Positions 11,101-19,935 of a DNA stretch of 64,000 bases are shown piece by piece. Under the pieces are notes generated by a model. The model saw only the letters and a program-made list of their open reading frames with translations, was not told where the DNA came from and ran no database searches. The position numbers and the translations under genes are program-made. The stretch is from Fulvivirga imtechensis AK7 (GTDB lineage: Bacteria > Bacteroidota > Bacteroidia > Cytophagales > Cyclobacteriaceae): the NCBI RefSeq assembly GCF_000331535.1, contig NZ_AMZN01000064.1:1-64000 (forward strand). The letters are read 5' to 3'. The first letter of the stretch is position 1; every line of letters begins with the position of its first letter.

Positions 11101-11501
11101 TATACGAGCAGAAGGACCCGCTTTTGATATACAAATTCGAAGGCTTTGAACTGTTTAAAAGGTTCATTGCCAAAGTAAATGAAGACACTATTTCATTCCT
11201 GCTGAAGGCGGACTTGCCGGTGCAGGAGCCCGAACAGGTTCAGGAGGCTCGCTCTCACAGAAGGCAGAAGTTGAAAGAGCAAAAAGATGAGTCGAGATCA
11301 TTACTTAGCGGAGGAGGCGCCCCTACTCAGGCCAATAGACCACCAGCAGAAAAAACCATGCCTCTTAAATCTGAAAAGATAGTAGGTCGTAATGATAAAG
11401 TAACGGTACAGTATATGGATGGAAAAGTGCTGAAGGATGTAAAATTCAAAAAAGTGGAAGAAGATATAAGAAATAACAAGTGTGTTTTAGTAGAAGAATA
11501 G
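8154..11501 (+). CDS. secA: preprotein translocase ATPase SecA
   Basis: SecA drives Sec-dependent export through SecYEG. The protein is 1115 aa, longer than the ~900 aa of E. coli, as is common in Bacteroidota because of inserted helical segments (for example about residues 340-480). Walker A is ATGEGKT near 192-198 and the DEAD-like motif is VDEVDSVLIDEARTP near 298. MAGRGTDIKL and RQLRGRSGRQGDPG lie in the second helicase domain. The C-terminus (NNKCVLVEE) lacks the CxCx8C[HC] zinc motif that binds SecB and phospholipid in proteobacteria. A TAACTTTA element at 8114-8121 is a possible -7. The next gene begins 2 nt after the stop. Confidence 0.97.
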   Translation: MLKFIAKIFGTKSEKDIKLVMPIVEKINQEFAQLKDISDDNLRDKTTEVQNIINESLKSIDDQISALHQKIEDNPDLDIHEKEEIFAQIDKLEEDRNKDLEKVLMDVLPTAFAIVKETARRYKENGQLEVTATMHDKTMAAEKSNVEIKGEKAIWHNKWMAAGNEITWDMLHYDVQLIGGIVLHQGKIAEMATGEGKTLVATLPAFLNALARRGVHIVTVNDYLAKRDSEWMAPMFEFHGMRVDCIDKHEPNSDARRKAYHADITYGTNNEFGFDYLRDNMSRDPEELVQSKHHYAMVDEVDSVLIDEARTPLIISGPIPRGDEHEFYDLKPRIAKLVEAQKKLISQFLVEAKKQIAEGNEKDGGLSLFRTYRGLPKHKPLIKYLSESGMRQILQKTENFYLQDNQKMMPEADDPLYFTIDEKHNSIELTEKGIDLITGEGEDPNFFIMPDIGTEIAQLEKNEDMPDEEKLKRKDEIIKDYSVKSQRIHSVNQLLKAYTLFEKDTEYIIVEGKVKIVDEQTGRVMEGRRYSDGLHQAIEAKENVKVEDATQTYATITLQNYFRMYHKLAGMTGTAETEAGEFWEIYKLDVVVIPTNKPIARADRQDMVYKTVREKFNAVVDEVVGLTEKGRPVLVGTTSVEISELLSRMLTMRKIKHQVLNAKQHQREAEVVAEAGKPGTVTIATNMAGRGTDIKLAPESKAAGGLAIVGTERHESRRVDRQLRGRSGRQGDPGSSQFFVSLEDNLMRMFMPERIAKIMDRLGLQEGEVISHSMVTKSIERAQKKVEENNFGIRKRLLEYDDVMNSQREVIYTRRKNALFGERLQLDIMNMLFDTCEDIVINTKGADNYESFKLTVLGVLGIDFQISKENFATIPQQELSEKLYHEAYEFYKRKNKGIAEKAFPIISNINETRGATIENILVPFTDGKRQIGVAANLKRCVATQNTELIKAMEKMVTLAIIDQLWKDHLREMDDLKQSVQNAVYEQKDPLLIYKFEGFELFKRFIAKVNEDTISFLLKADLPVQEPEQVQEARSHRRQKLKEQKDESRSLLSGGGAPTQANRPPAEKTMPLKSEKIVGRNDKVTVQYMDGKVLKDVKFKKVEEDIRNNKCVLVEE

Positions 11502-11503
11502 AT

Positions 11504-12013
11504 ATGGTAAAACCCCTGATATATTGTCTTGTTGGCTCATGGATCATATTCGGGTGTAGCAGTACCACTACTCCTACCTCTTCTGACATGGAGAGGTATA
11601 AAGAGGACCTGTCTGTACTACGCCCCGAATACGAAAATCCGGAGGCGCTGAAAGACACTATATCGGCAGGTGAGGAAGAGGACTATAGCAGCATCACCCC
11701 TAAATACCATGTAACCCGCGAACTGAACGCCATTCTGGATAGTATTGATGTATTAAAGAAAGATGTAAGATATATCGATGGCTTTACTATTCAGGTGTAT
11801 TCTGGCACCAACAGTGAACAAGCTCGCATAACCAGGGGTAAAATATTTAGCCTGATACCAGAGGCTGACCCGGTATTGAAATTTGATGAACCCAACTTTA
11901 AAGTAAAAGTAGGTAAATTCTACTCAAGAATTGAAGCTCAAAAAACCTATGCTAAATTAAAAGGTGAGTTCCCCAAAGCCATCATCATTCCTGAAAGGAT
12001 CTACATACAATAA
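11504..12013 (+). CDS. SPOR-domain lipoprotein
   Basis: The product is 169 aa. A signal peptide with lipobox (WIIFGC) is followed by an acidic linker and a C-terminal SPOR-like domain of about 75 residues beginning FTIQVYSGTNSEQA and ending with PKAIIIPERIYIQ. SPOR domains bind denuded peptidoglycan glycans, so a periplasmic envelope role is likely. The start at 11504, 2 nt after secA, puts the lipobox in normal position; an earlier in-frame start inside secA does not. The stop overlaps the next start (TAATG), so secA, this gene and the amidohydrolase form a tight unit. Confidence 0.85.
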   Translation: MVKPLIYCLVGSWIIFGCSSTTTPTSSDMERYKEDLSVLRPEYENPEALKDTISAGEEEDYSSITPKYHVTRELNAILDSIDVLKKDVRYIDGFTIQVYSGTNSEQARITRGKIFSLIPEADPVLKFDEPNFKVKVGKFYSRIEAQKTYAKLKGEFPKAIIIPERIYIQ

Positions 12014-13203
12014 TGTCCATCAAGCAACAAATAAAAAAGCTGGCAAAAAGAAATGCGAATGAAGTGATCAACATTAGGAGACACATCCATTCGTATCCCG
12101 AACTGTCGTATGAAGAATACAACACGGCTAAATATGTAGCCTCTCAATTAAAGGCCATCGGACTGCAGCCCACTGAAGGAGTAGCCAAAACCGGCTTAAC
12201 AGCCCTTATAGAAGGAAAAAATCCAACAAAAAAAGTGCTGGCGCTGCGTGCCGACATGGATGCCCTGCCAATTATAGAAGCCAATGACGTTGATTACAAA
12301 TCAAAAAATGAAGGTGTCATGCATGCCTGTGGTCATGATGCTCATACCGCATCGCTGCTGGGGGCGGCCAAAATACTTAACGAATTAAAAGATCAGTTTG
12401 AAGGTTCGGTAAAGCTTATCTTCCAGCCCGGAGAGGAAAAAAATCCTGGTGGGGCCTCTTTGATGATCAAAGAAGGAGTATTAAAAAATCCTGCACCACA
12501 ATGTATCTTTGGCCAACATGTAATGCCCCTTATTCCTGCCGGAAAAGTCGGATTTAAGCCTGGCATGTATATGGCGAGTTGTGATGAAATATACCTGACT
12601 GTAAAAGGCAAAGGCGGACATGGAGCAATCCCCGAATTGACCATAGACCCGGTATTGATCACCTCTCATATTATTGTAGCCTTACAACAGATTATAAGCA
12701 GAAATGCAAGCCCAAAAACACCAACTGTGCTTTCATTTGGTAAAGTAATAGCAAACGGGGCTACCAATATCATCCCCGAAGAAGTGTATGTAGCCGGTAC
12801 TTTCAGAGCTATGAATGAAGAATGGCGTGCCGAGGCGCTCAAAAGGATCAAAAAAATGGCTGAAGGCATTGCTGCCTCTATGGGAGGCATGTGCGAAGTG
12901 GATATTTCCAAAGGATATCCGTTTTTGGAAAACGACCCTGCGCTAACAGGGAAAACACGAAGTGCCGCGGAAGCCTATGTCGGTAAAGAAAATGTGGTTG
13001 ACCTTGACGTATGGATGGGAGCTGAGGACTTTGCCTATTATACTCATGAAATACCTGCCTGCTTCTATCGCCTGGGCACCCGCAATGAGGCCAAAGGTAT
13101 TACATCCTACGTACACACACCTACCTTTAACATCGATGAGGAAGCCCTCGAAATAGGTGCCGGCATGATGGCATGGATAGCCGTGAACGAACTGAACAGA
13201 TAG
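12013..13203 (+). CDS. M20 family amidohydrolase
   Basis: The 396-residue protein is a member of the M20D amidohydrolase family (N-acyl-L-amino acid amidohydrolase / hippurate hydrolase type). Motifs are LRADMDALPI, HACGHDAHTA (metal ligands) and QPGEEKNPGG (general-base Glu region), then GKGGHGAIPE in the dimerisation domain. It likely hydrolyses an N-acyl or N-acetyl amino acid; the substrate cannot be told from the sequence. It overlaps the SPOR gene by one base. No terminator is seen; a heptameric tandem repeat begins 3 nt after the stop. Confidence 0.93.
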   Translation: MSIKQQIKKLAKRNANEVINIRRHIHSYPELSYEEYNTAKYVASQLKAIGLQPTEGVAKTGLTALIEGKNPTKKVLALRADMDALPIIEANDVDYKSKNEGVMHACGHDAHTASLLGAAKILNELKDQFEGSVKLIFQPGEEKNPGGASLMIKEGVLKNPAPQCIFGQHVMPLIPAGKVGFKPGMYMASCDEIYLTVKGKGGHGAIPELTIDPVLITSHIIVALQQIISRNASPKTPTVLSFGKVIANGATNIIPEEVYVAGTFRAMNEEWRAEALKRIKKMAEGIAASMGGMCEVDISKGYPFLENDPALTGKTRSAAEAYVGKENVVDLDVWMGAEDFAYYTHEIPACFYRLGTRNEAKGITSYVHTPTFNIDEEALEIGAGMMAWIAVNELNR

Positions 13204-13205
13204 CG

Positions 13206-13289
13206 GTTCTGAGTTCTGAGTTCTGAGTTCTGAGTTCTGAGTTCACAGTTCTGAGTTCACAGTTCTGAGTTCACAGTTCTGAGTTCACA
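13206..13289. repeat. heptanucleotide tandem repeat (GTTCTGA/GTTCACA)
   Basis: Twelve consecutive 7-bp units: five GTTCTGA, then GTTCACA alternating with GTTCTGA. Read on the other strand and in another phase the unit is ACTCAGA. The array is uninterrupted and begins 3 nt after the amidohydrolase stop. Related heptads occur at 13631, 22709, 29418 and 46191. Confidence 0.95.
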
Positions 13290-13630
13290 GTTTTCAGCTC
13301 TCGGTTACAGTCCTATTCCAGAACAATGCCAAGTGCTCCCTTGAAAATTGGCTTTGAGTTAGGAGGGCGGATGTCCACGGGCAGCGTGGCCCGCTTGAGG
13401 CACGTGCGGAAGCGGCTTTAAGCGCGGGAAATAGCATTTAGAGAGGAAAACGGGCCCTTGCCTGTGGCGTCTTTTTCTTTACCGACATAGGCTTCTGCGG
13501 GATTGTTTCGTCCCGATTTGAAACATATTGAAACATCGGGATGAAAACCAGAGTTGAAACCTCAAAAAATGGCAAAAATGGGAGACTTCTGAAGTTTGAA
13601 GAAACCCGTGAACCACAATGAATTCTAAAC
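13290..13630. other. non-coding spacer with GC-rich block and hairpin
   Basis: This 341-bp spacer has no credible gene. Its middle (about 13360-13440) is distinctly GC-rich compared with the flanks. TCCCGAT (13511-13517) and ATCGGGA (13535-13541) form a hairpin. The spacer is bounded on both sides by heptad repeats in opposite orientation, so it may be one composite repetitive unit. Confidence 0.6.
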
Positions 13631-13672
13631 TCAGAACAGTGAACTGAGAACTGCAAATTGCGAACAGTGAAT
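13631..13672. repeat. degenerate heptad repeat, inverted relative to 13206
   Basis: Six 7-bp units in register: TCAGAAC, AGTGAAC, TGAGAAC, TGCAAAT, TGCGAAC, AGTGAAT. They are the reverse-complement form of the GTTCTGA/GTTCACA array 340 bp away and abut the stop codon of the Na/Pi transporter. Confidence 0.8.
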
Positions 13673-13673
13673 T

Positions 13674-15389
13674 CTATGCCGAAACCAGATCCTCCTCGTC
13701 TTTGGCCAGTTCCCCTGTAATAGCCTCTGAAACATTGATGATATGATCACCTACCCTCTCCAAAAGATTATAGAGGTCTGAATATATGATACCACTCATG
13801 ATATCATAGTTACCTTTTTCGATGTTCTTCAAATGTTTCTTTCTCAGCTTATCACGCTTGGTATTAATAGCGATCTCCCTTTCTACGGCAGCATTAAGGC
13901 TTACTTCTGAGTAGTCTTTATTCAGGTTGATGATCATAACATTGAATGCTTCATCAATTAATTCAAACATTTCAAGCAGATTTTTAACCTGCTTCTCTGA
14001 AAACCAGGCGTCACTCTCATTTTTACGCTGAACAGCCAGTGACATCTGAAAGAACAAATCCCCAATTCTTTCCAGATCATTGGTAATAGCCAGCATTCCC
14101 CGCAACCTGAGAGAAGATTCATTGCTTAGATTTGAAGTGGAAACTTTGGATAAATAATCCGCAATTTCAAGTTCCACCCGGTCTGTTATCTCCTCATATT
14201 TTTTAATACGCTTCATTAGCTTAGTTCGTGCTTTCACCTTCTTTTTCACAATGAGGGCCTGCACAAACCCCGACATACGAGCTGCAAGGTCTGCGAACTT
14301 CGCTATCTCCTTTCGAGCTTCTTCAAGTGATATTTCCGGTGTAGCCATTATGGGTGTGCTAATATATTCAAGCCTGAATTCCTCATCTTCACCCATAGAT
14401 TTGACGTACCTGGTCACCACCGCAGCAATTTGGCGAACGAACCACACCAAAAGCAGCACATTTATAATGTTAAAAGTGGTATGAAAAATGGAAAGCGCTA
14501 TGGGTACAGCCTCCGGATTACTTAAAGGAGACACTTCATAATTGATGGTCATAAAGGCGTCTATTCCCTTCAGGAACAAAGGGAAAGCCAATAACATCCA
14601 GAGCACTCCGAAAACATTAAAAATAAAATGTGCTCGTGCCGCCCGCTTGGCATGGATATTACCCACAATAGCAGCAATGTTGGCTGTGATCGTAGTACCT
14701 ATATTTTCTCCCAGCACCATGGCCGCTGCCAGGTCAAATGAGATCCAGCCTTGGTTCGCCATTACAAGAGTCAATGCCATACTTGCGCTGGACGATTGGA
14801 CTACAACTGTAAGGATGCTACCTATTGCAATAAACAATAAGGTGGAAAGGAAACCCGCATCTGTGTATCTGCTTAAAAACTCAAGCACCTCGGGGTTGGA
14901 TTTCAGATCAGGTACTGACTCTTTAAGAGCTTCTAGCCCCATAAACAGCAAGGCAAACCCAATGATCACCTCTCCCCACGACTTGATCCTGTTTTTTGAA
15001 GAGAATAGCAATGGAAAACCAAATGCTATCAGCGGGAGGGCAACAGCCGCGATCTTCACTTTAAATCCTACGATCGATATAATCCACGCGGTAATGGTGG
15101 TACCTATGTTGGCTCCCATAATTACTCCCACGGATTCTATCAGCGAGAGTAGTCCGGCATTGACAAAACTCACCACCATTACAGTGGTAGCTGATGATGA
15201 TTGCACCAGTGTGGTTAATAAAAATCCGGTCAGCACTCCCATAAAGCGATTAGAGGTCATAGCACGAAGTATCTGTCGCATTTTGCCTCCAGCCACCTTT
15301 TGTATCCCTTCGCTCATTACTTTCATTCCGTAGATAAAAAATCCAAGAGAACCAATGAGCGTTAGAAAATCTATTAAGGTAAATTCCAT
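13674..15389 (-). CDS. Na/Pi cotransporter with C-terminal PhoU-like domain
   Basis: The 571-residue membrane protein has two NptA-type repeats, with QSSSATTVMVVSF near residue 63 and VVQSSSASMALTLV near 205, within about nine transmembrane helices. Residues ~345-560 are a soluble helical PhoU-like domain (LAITNDLERIGDLFFQMS and NLLERVGDHIINVS). It probably imports phosphate with sodium, or exports it, at the inner membrane, with the PhoU part sensing or gating. It faces away from the pst operon across a 308-bp intergenic region. Compare the PhoU-less paralogue at 20053. Confidence 0.92.
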   Translation of the reverse strand: MEFTLIDFLTLIGSLGFFIYGMKVMSEGIQKVAGGKMRQILRAMTSNRFMGVLTGFLLTTLVQSSSATTVMVVSFVNAGLLSLIESVGVIMGANIGTTITAWIISIVGFKVKIAAVALPLIAFGFPLLFSSKNRIKSWGEVIIGFALLFMGLEALKESVPDLKSNPEVLEFLSRYTDAGFLSTLLFIAIGSILTVVVQSSSASMALTLVMANQGWISFDLAAAMVLGENIGTTITANIAAIVGNIHAKRAARAHFIFNVFGVLWMLLAFPLFLKGIDAFMTINYEVSPLSNPEAVPIALSIFHTTFNIINVLLLVWFVRQIAAVVTRYVKSMGEDEEFRLEYISTPIMATPEISLEEARKEIAKFADLAARMSGFVQALIVKKKVKARTKLMKRIKKYEEITDRVELEIADYLSKVSTSNLSNESSLRLRGMLAITNDLERIGDLFFQMSLAVQRKNESDAWFSEKQVKNLLEMFELIDEAFNVMIINLNKDYSEVSLNAAVEREIAINTKRDKLRKKHLKNIEKGNYDIMSGIIYSDLYNLLERVGDHIINVSEAITGELAKDEEDLVSA

Positions 15390-15607
15390 TTTATTAAATT
15401 CTAAGGATTAGTTTATCGTTTAGAAATGTTTTATTTCGCCCGAATGAGGCCTCTTTTTAGAAGTAATGATATATATCATATTCAGGGTCAATATTTAACA
15501 ATTTGGTATTGACGGTGTTAAACTGGTTAAGGCAGTAGTGTTCCGGCAATAAGCATCGACAAAATAATTGAATTTATTAACAGAAAGGAAATTTTTACAA
15601 CGCGAAA

Positions 15608-15635
15608 TTAACATAAACTTAACATTAACTTAATA
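15608..15635 (+). promoter_or_regulatory. putative Pho box upstream of pstS
   Basis: TTAACA (15608), TTAACA (15619) and TTAATA (15630) are direct repeats with exact 11-bp period (6-bp box, 5-bp spacer). This is the layout of PhoB/PhoP-type response-regulator sites, most like the TTAACA repeats of Bacillus PhoP. The last box ends 31 nt before the -7 element at 15667. The rest of the 308-bp spacer holds no recognised feature. Confidence 0.7.
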
Positions 15636-15666
15636 TAAATTGTCAATGACCAACGTGCGTTCAGGG

Positions 15667-15674
15667 TAATTTTG
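15667..15674 (+). promoter_or_regulatory. pstS -7 element
   Basis: TAATTTTG is a perfect TAnnTTTG -7 element, 23 nt before the pstS start codon. No TTTG -33 element lies at the usual distance, as expected for an activator-dependent promoter fed by the upstream boxes. Confidence 0.65.
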
Positions 15675-15697
15675 CATCCGATTTAAAACTAAATAGC

Positions 15698-16657
15698 ATG
15701 ACATTAAAGGCAAATTTGACACTAGCTCTTTTAGCAACAAGCATCATTATCGCTTCTTGCGGATCAAAAGATTCAACTTCTGAAAGAGATACTACTAAAA
15801 TTAAGGGCGAAGTTAAAATTGACGGGTCCAGCACAGTTTATCCGATCACCGAAGCAATAGCTGAGGAATTCAGATCAGAACAACCAAATGTAAGAGTTAC
15901 TGTTGGGGTATCAGGTACAGGAGGCGGATTTAAGAAATTCAGCCGGGGAGAAACGGATATTAATGATGCTTCCAGGCCTATAAAGGACAAAGAAGCAGAG
16001 GCCTGCCGGCAAAATAATATTAATTATGTTGAGCTTACCGTTGCTTATGATGGCCTGGCCATTGTTATTAATCCTAAAAATGATTGGGTAGATCACTTCA
16101 CTGTAGAAGAATTGAAAAAAATATGGGAACCTGCAGCCCAGGAAACCATTACCAAATGGAGCCAGATACGCCCTGAATGGCCTGATGAAGAATTCAGCCT
16201 GTATGGTCCTGGTGTGGCTTCCGGTACCTATGATTATTTTACTGAAGCTGTTGTAGGCGAAAGTGGATCCAGCCGGGGTGACTATACAGCCAGCGAAGAT
16301 GATAATGTATTGGTACAAGGAATAATTGGAGACAAAAATGCTATCGGCTTTTTTGGACTGGCATATTACGAAGAGAACCAGAATAGCCTGAAACTTATAC
16401 CGGTAAAAAATGAAGGAGAGCCTGTGCTTCCAACCCTGGAAACAGTAAAGAGCGGAGAATACTCTCCGTTATCCAGGCCTATATTTATTTATGTAAGCGA
16501 TGTAGCTCTTAAAAGACCGGCGGTTGAAGCTTTTGTAAACTTCTACCTTGCTAATGCCGCAGAACTGGTTCAGGATGTTGGCTATATTCCACTGCCAAAG
16601 GAAGAGTATCAAAAAGAGATCTCTGAGTTTGAAAGCTTTACAAACAGAGGAAAATAA
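15698..16657 (+). CDS. pstS: phosphate ABC transporter substrate-binding lipoprotein
   Basis: PstS captures phosphate in the periplasm and delivers it to PstCA. The 319-residue protein has a lipobox (IIASC at about residue 22) and the phosphate-loop motif [12 protein letters not shown], followed by [12 protein letters not shown] and a typical two-lobed binding fold. It is first in the order pstS-pstC-pstA-pstB-phoU. A hairpin between pstS and pstC may set PstS levels above those of the membrane components. The upstream boxes suggest induction on phosphate limitation. Confidence 0.96.
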   Translation: MTLKANLTLALLATSIIIASCGSKDSTSERDTTKIKGEVKIDGSSTVYPITEAIAEEFRSEQPNVRVTVGVSGTGGGFKKFSRGETDINDASRPIKDKEAEACRQNNINYVELTVAYDGLAIVINPKNDWVDHFTVEELKKIWEPAAQETITKWSQIRPEWPDEEFSLYGPGVASGTYDYFTEAVVGESGSSRGDYTASEDDNVLVQGIIGDKNAIGFFGLAYYEENQNSLKLIPVKNEGEPVLPTLETVKSGEYSPLSRPIFIYVSDVALKRPAVEAFVNFYLANAAELVQDVGYIPLPKEEYQKEISEFESFTNRGK

Positions 16658-16671
16658 TAATTATCAGCTTT

Positions 16672-16704
16672 GTGCCAGGCTCTCGGGGTCCGGCACTTTA
16701 TTTA
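16672..16704 (+). terminator. intercistronic hairpin between pstS and pstC
   Basis: GTGCCAGG and CCGGCAC form an imperfect stem (outer GTGCC 16672-16676 with GGCAC 16692-16696), followed by tttattt. It could act as a partial terminator or RNA-stabilising structure that raises pstS over pstCAB, as in other pst operons. Confidence 0.5.
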
Positions 16705-16711
16705 AGTTATT

Positions 16712-17590
16712 TTGAAAAGAACCGGAGAAAAAATTATTGAGGTCGCTTTATCAACAAGTGGCCTCATTACTATTCTTACCTCTGTTGGAATTATATGGGT
16801 TCTGGTGTCGGAATCTTTCAGTTTTTTCCAGGTAGTTTCCGTCTGGGATTTTCTGACAGACACCCAATGGACTCCTTTATTTACACAGAAGCATTATGGT
16901 ATTCTACCACTGCTCAGTGGCACCTTCCTGGTTACTGCTATTGCTATTTTAACAGCCCTGCCTATTGGTATTTCAATAGCTGTATACCTAAGTGAATATG
17001 CTCCGAAATCCTTCAGAAAAAGTATTAAACCGGCACTCGAAATTTTAGCGGCAGTACCCACGGTGGTGTACGGTTTTTTCGCATTGACAGTGGTTACACC
17101 ATTTTTACAGAGTTTTATCCCTGACCTGGGAAGCTTCAATGCGCTTTCTGCAGGTATTGTTATGGGCATTATGATCATACCCATGATATCCTCTTTGAGT
17201 GAAGATGCGCTTTATGCACTGCCCAAGTCGCTGAGGGAAGCTTCATACGGAATGGGGGCAACAAGATTTCAAACCGCTTTTAAAGTAGCTGTCCCTGCCG
17301 CATCATCAGGTATTATTGTGTCGATAATACTGGCTATCGCCAGAGCAATAGGCGAAACAATGATCGTAGCCATCGCAGCAGGCCAGCAACCCAACCTAAC
17401 CGCTGACCCTCGCGAGGCTGTAATGACCATAACTGCCTATATCGTACAGGTAAGTCTTGGTGATGTACAGCATGGCTCTATCGAGTATAAAACAATTTTT
17501 GCCGCAGGTATAACATTGTTTGTTCTCACTTTCGTGCTCAATAACATCAGTTTTTGGATAAAGAAAAAATACCAGGAAAAGTATGAATAA
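16712..17590 (+). CDS. pstC: phosphate ABC transporter permease PstC
   Basis: The 292-residue inner-membrane permease has about six transmembrane helices and the EAA loop SLREASYGMGATRFQTAFKV that contacts PstB. The reading frame starts at TTG (16712); no ATG is available before the first helix, so TTG is likely the true start. The 3' end overlaps pstA by 8 nt, suggesting translational coupling. Confidence 0.95.
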   Translation: MKRTGEKIIEVALSTSGLITILTSVGIIWVLVSESFSFFQVVSVWDFLTDTQWTPLFTQKHYGILPLLSGTFLVTAIAILTALPIGISIAVYLSEYAPKSFRKSIKPALEILAAVPTVVYGFFALTVVTPFLQSFIPDLGSFNALSAGIVMGIMIIPMISSLSEDALYALPKSLREASYGMGATRFQTAFKVAVPAASSGIIVSIILAIARAIGETMIVAIAAGQQPNLTADPREAVMTITAYIVQVSLGDVQHGSIEYKTIFAAGITLFVLTFVLNNISFWIKKKYQEKYE

Positions 17591-18440
17591 CACGTTAAAA
17601 AACAGGCTCATCGATTCCGGATTTAAGTACTTCGCCATCTTCTGTACTTTCTTTGGCCTAATAGTACTTGCCATATTCATTATCCAGATATTGATAGAGG
17701 GTGTGGGCAGAATAGACTGGGGTTTTCTGACCAGTCTTCCCTCCCGAAGAGCATCAAAGGCGGGTATCCTTACAGCCTGGACAGGTACAGCCTGGATACT
17801 TGGCCTTACGGCCCTGATCTCTATACCACTGGGTGTTGCTGCCGGAATATATTTGGAAGAATATGGAAAAAAGAACCGCCTGGCATCAATTATAGAAGTC
17901 AATATTGCCAACCTTGCCGGGGTGCCATCCATTATTTATGGCCTGCTTGGGCTGGAGATATTTGTTAGAACCTTAAATTTTGGTGGCAGTCTGTTAGCAG
18001 GAGCATTTACACTGGCGCTTTTGATCCTGCCTATTATTATTGTGGCTACGCGAGAAGCATTGAAAGCAGTACCAAAATCCTTGCGAGAGGCATCTTTTGG
18101 TATGGGAGCCACCAAATGGCAAACTATATGGTATCAAACACTTCCGGCTGCATCAGGGGGTATTCTTACCGGCATTATCCTGGCCCTGTCAAGAGCGGTA
18201 GGGGAAACTGCTCCACTCATTGTGATAGGCGCCCTGGCATATGTGCCCTTTGTAGCAAGAACACCGATGGATGAGTTCACAGTATTACCCATGCAGATCT
18301 TTAACTGGGTATCACGGCCCCAGCATGGTTTTATAGTGAATGCCGCAGCAGCGATCATTATTTTGTTATTAATTACTTTTGTGATGAATGGAATAGCCAT
18401 TTACCTACGCAACAAATGGCAGAAAAAAGTAAACTGGTAA
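17583..18440 (+). CDS. pstA: phosphate ABC transporter permease PstA
   Basis: The 285-residue permease pairs with PstC to form the phosphate channel. It has six predicted helices and the EAA loop SLREASFGMGATKWQTIWYQ, followed by LSRAVGETAPLIVIG, typical of PstA. ATG 17583 lies inside the end of pstC. pstB follows after 18 nt. Confidence 0.95.
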   Translation: MNNTLKNRLIDSGFKYFAIFCTFFGLIVLAIFIIQILIEGVGRIDWGFLTSLPSRRASKAGILTAWTGTAWILGLTALISIPLGVAAGIYLEEYGKKNRLASIIEVNIANLAGVPSIIYGLLGLEIFVRTLNFGGSLLAGAFTLALLILPIIIVATREALKAVPKSLREASFGMGATKWQTIWYQTLPAASGGILTGIILALSRAVGETAPLIVIGALAYVPFVARTPMDEFTVLPMQIFNWVSRPQHGFIVNAAAAIIILLLITFVMNGIAIYLRNKWQKKVNW

Positions 18441-18458
18441 AGTTTACAGCATACAGAT

Positions 18459-19211
18459 ATGAAACACATTGAAACAAAAAATGTAAATGCATATTACGGT
18501 GAAAATCATGTGTTAAAGGATATCTCTTTAACTATGAAAGCCAATACCGTTACTGCTTTTATTGGCCCTTCGGGTTGTGGTAAATCTACCTTCTTACGTT
18601 GCCTCAACCGTATGAATGACTACATAGAAGGTTTCCGGAAAGAAGGAGACATCTTTATAGAAGGAGAGGATATATATGACAAAAAGGTAAGGGTTGAAGA
18701 GTTGCGGCAAAAGGTAGGAATGGTATTTCAAAAGCCCAACCCATTCCCTAAAACTATTTTTGAAAACGTGGCATACGGCTTAAAAATACAAGGCGTCAAA
18801 AATAAAAAGATCCTGGAAGAGGCTGTAGAAAAGTCTTTGATGAAATCAGCGCTATGGGCGGAGGTGAAAGATCAGTTGCATAAATCTGCCTTATCTCTCT
18901 CAGGTGGTCAGCAGCAGAGATTATGCATAGCCAGAACCCTGGCAGTGGAACCCACAACTATTTTGATGGATGAACCTGCCTCTGCACTTGATCCGATATC
19001 AACCGCCAAAATTGAAGAGCTGATCTCTGAACTAAAAGAGAACTATACTATAGTGATAGTTACTCATAATATGCAACAGGCGGCAAGGGTCAGCGATAAA
19101 ACAGCATTTTTCTATATGGGTGAACTGATAGAATATGGTAAAACCAAAGATCTGTTCACTCACCCTAAACATGAGCGTACAGAAAATTATATTACCGGAA
19201 GGTTTGGATAA
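18459..19211 (+). CDS. pstB: phosphate ABC transporter ATPase PstB
   Basis: The 250-residue ATPase energises phosphate uptake at the cytoplasmic face of PstCA. Walker A is GPSGCGKST, the signature is LSGGQQQR and Walker B is [14 protein letters not shown]; the Q-loop is [11 protein letters not shown]. Length and motifs match PstB closely. phoU begins 33 nt downstream, with no terminator between. Confidence 0.97.
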   Translation: MKHIETKNVNAYYGENHVLKDISLTMKANTVTAFIGPSGCGKSTFLRCLNRMNDYIEGFRKEGDIFIEGEDIYDKKVRVEELRQKVGMVFQKPNPFPKTIFENVAYGLKIQGVKNKKILEEAVEKSLMKSALWAEVKDQLHKSALSLSGGQQQRLCIARTLAVEPTTILMDEPASALDPISTAKIEELISELKENYTIVIVTHNMQQAARVSDKTAFFYMGELIEYGKTKDLFTHPKHERTENYITGRFG

Positions 19212-19244
19212 ACAAGCCGGAACAGCTAATATAAACCCATAAAT

Positions 19245-19925
19245 ATGGCACACTTAGAACCAGAACTAGACCTACTAAAAAATAGCCTTCTTGAAATGTT
19301 AGAGTTGGTGACCTCTCAATTGGAAAAATGTAAGGCCGCTACCTTTGATGCAGATGCTGATTTGGCAAAAGAAGTAATTTCCCTTGAAAAACGTGTGAAT
19401 TCACTGGAGCTTTCCATAGACAAGCGATGTGAAAATATACTTGCACTATACAACCCCGTAGCTACTGACCTTCGTTTTGTACTGGCGGCTTTTAAAATTA
19501 GCAATGACCTCGAACGGATCGGTGACAATGCAGAAGGCATTGCCAACTTCCTGTTTGATATCATGGAAAAGGCTGAAGACGATATGATTGAGAAATTTAA
19601 GCTCAACATGATGTTCGATGTGGCTATCTCTATGCTGAAGGACATGGAAGAAGCCATGGAAAATGAAGACACTAAGCTGGCCAGAAAAATCTTCAAAAAG
19701 GATGACTTCCTGAACGAGAACAATAAAAATGCTTCTAAAATTGCTGCTGAACTGATCCAGAAATATCCTAACAAGATCAAACTTATCTTAAAGTTGTTTT
19801 CAATTGTCCGAAAACTTGAGCGCGTTGGAGATTTGACAAAGAACCTGGGTGAAGAGCTTATCTTCCATATTGAAGCCAAGGTATTGAAACATAAAAAGGA
19901 TCAGAAGAAAAAGAAGAAGAAGTAG
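19245..19925 (+). CDS. phoU: phosphate signalling protein PhoU
   Basis: PhoU links Pst transport to the sensor kinase and represses the Pho response when phosphate is plentiful. The 226-residue protein has two PhoU repeats with the metal-binding signatures SNDLERIGDNAEGIANF and VRKLERVGDLTKNLGEEL, and a very lysine-rich C-terminal tail. It is last in the pst operon. Its stop is 10 nt before the next set of Pho-like boxes, so the following genes have their own promoter. No PhoR or PhoB gene is in the window. Confidence 0.95.
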   Translation: MAHLEPELDLLKNSLLEMLELVTSQLEKCKAATFDADADLAKEVISLEKRVNSLELSIDKRCENILALYNPVATDLRFVLAAFKISNDLERIGDNAEGIANFLFDIMEKAEDDMIEKFKLNMMFDVAISMLKDMEEAMENEDTKLARKIFKKDDFLNENNKNASKIAAELIQKYPNKIKLILKLFSIVRKLERVGDLTKNLGEELIFHIEAKVLKHKKDQKKKKKK

Positions 19926-19935
19926 TAGTCCGGTA

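Noticed and set aside
13206-13289. CRISPR-like array
   Set aside because: The units are 7 bp with no spacers and no cas genes nearby; it is a simple tandem repeat.
14542-15333. Long antisense frame within the Na/Pi transporter gene
   Set aside because: It mirrors the membrane-protein codons; the leftward frame has clear NptA and PhoU motifs.
15514-15531. Pho box for the leftward PhoU-domain Na/Pi transporter
   Set aside because: TTAACC and TTAACA on the minus strand are 9 bp apart, outside the 11-bp register seen at the other two promoters.
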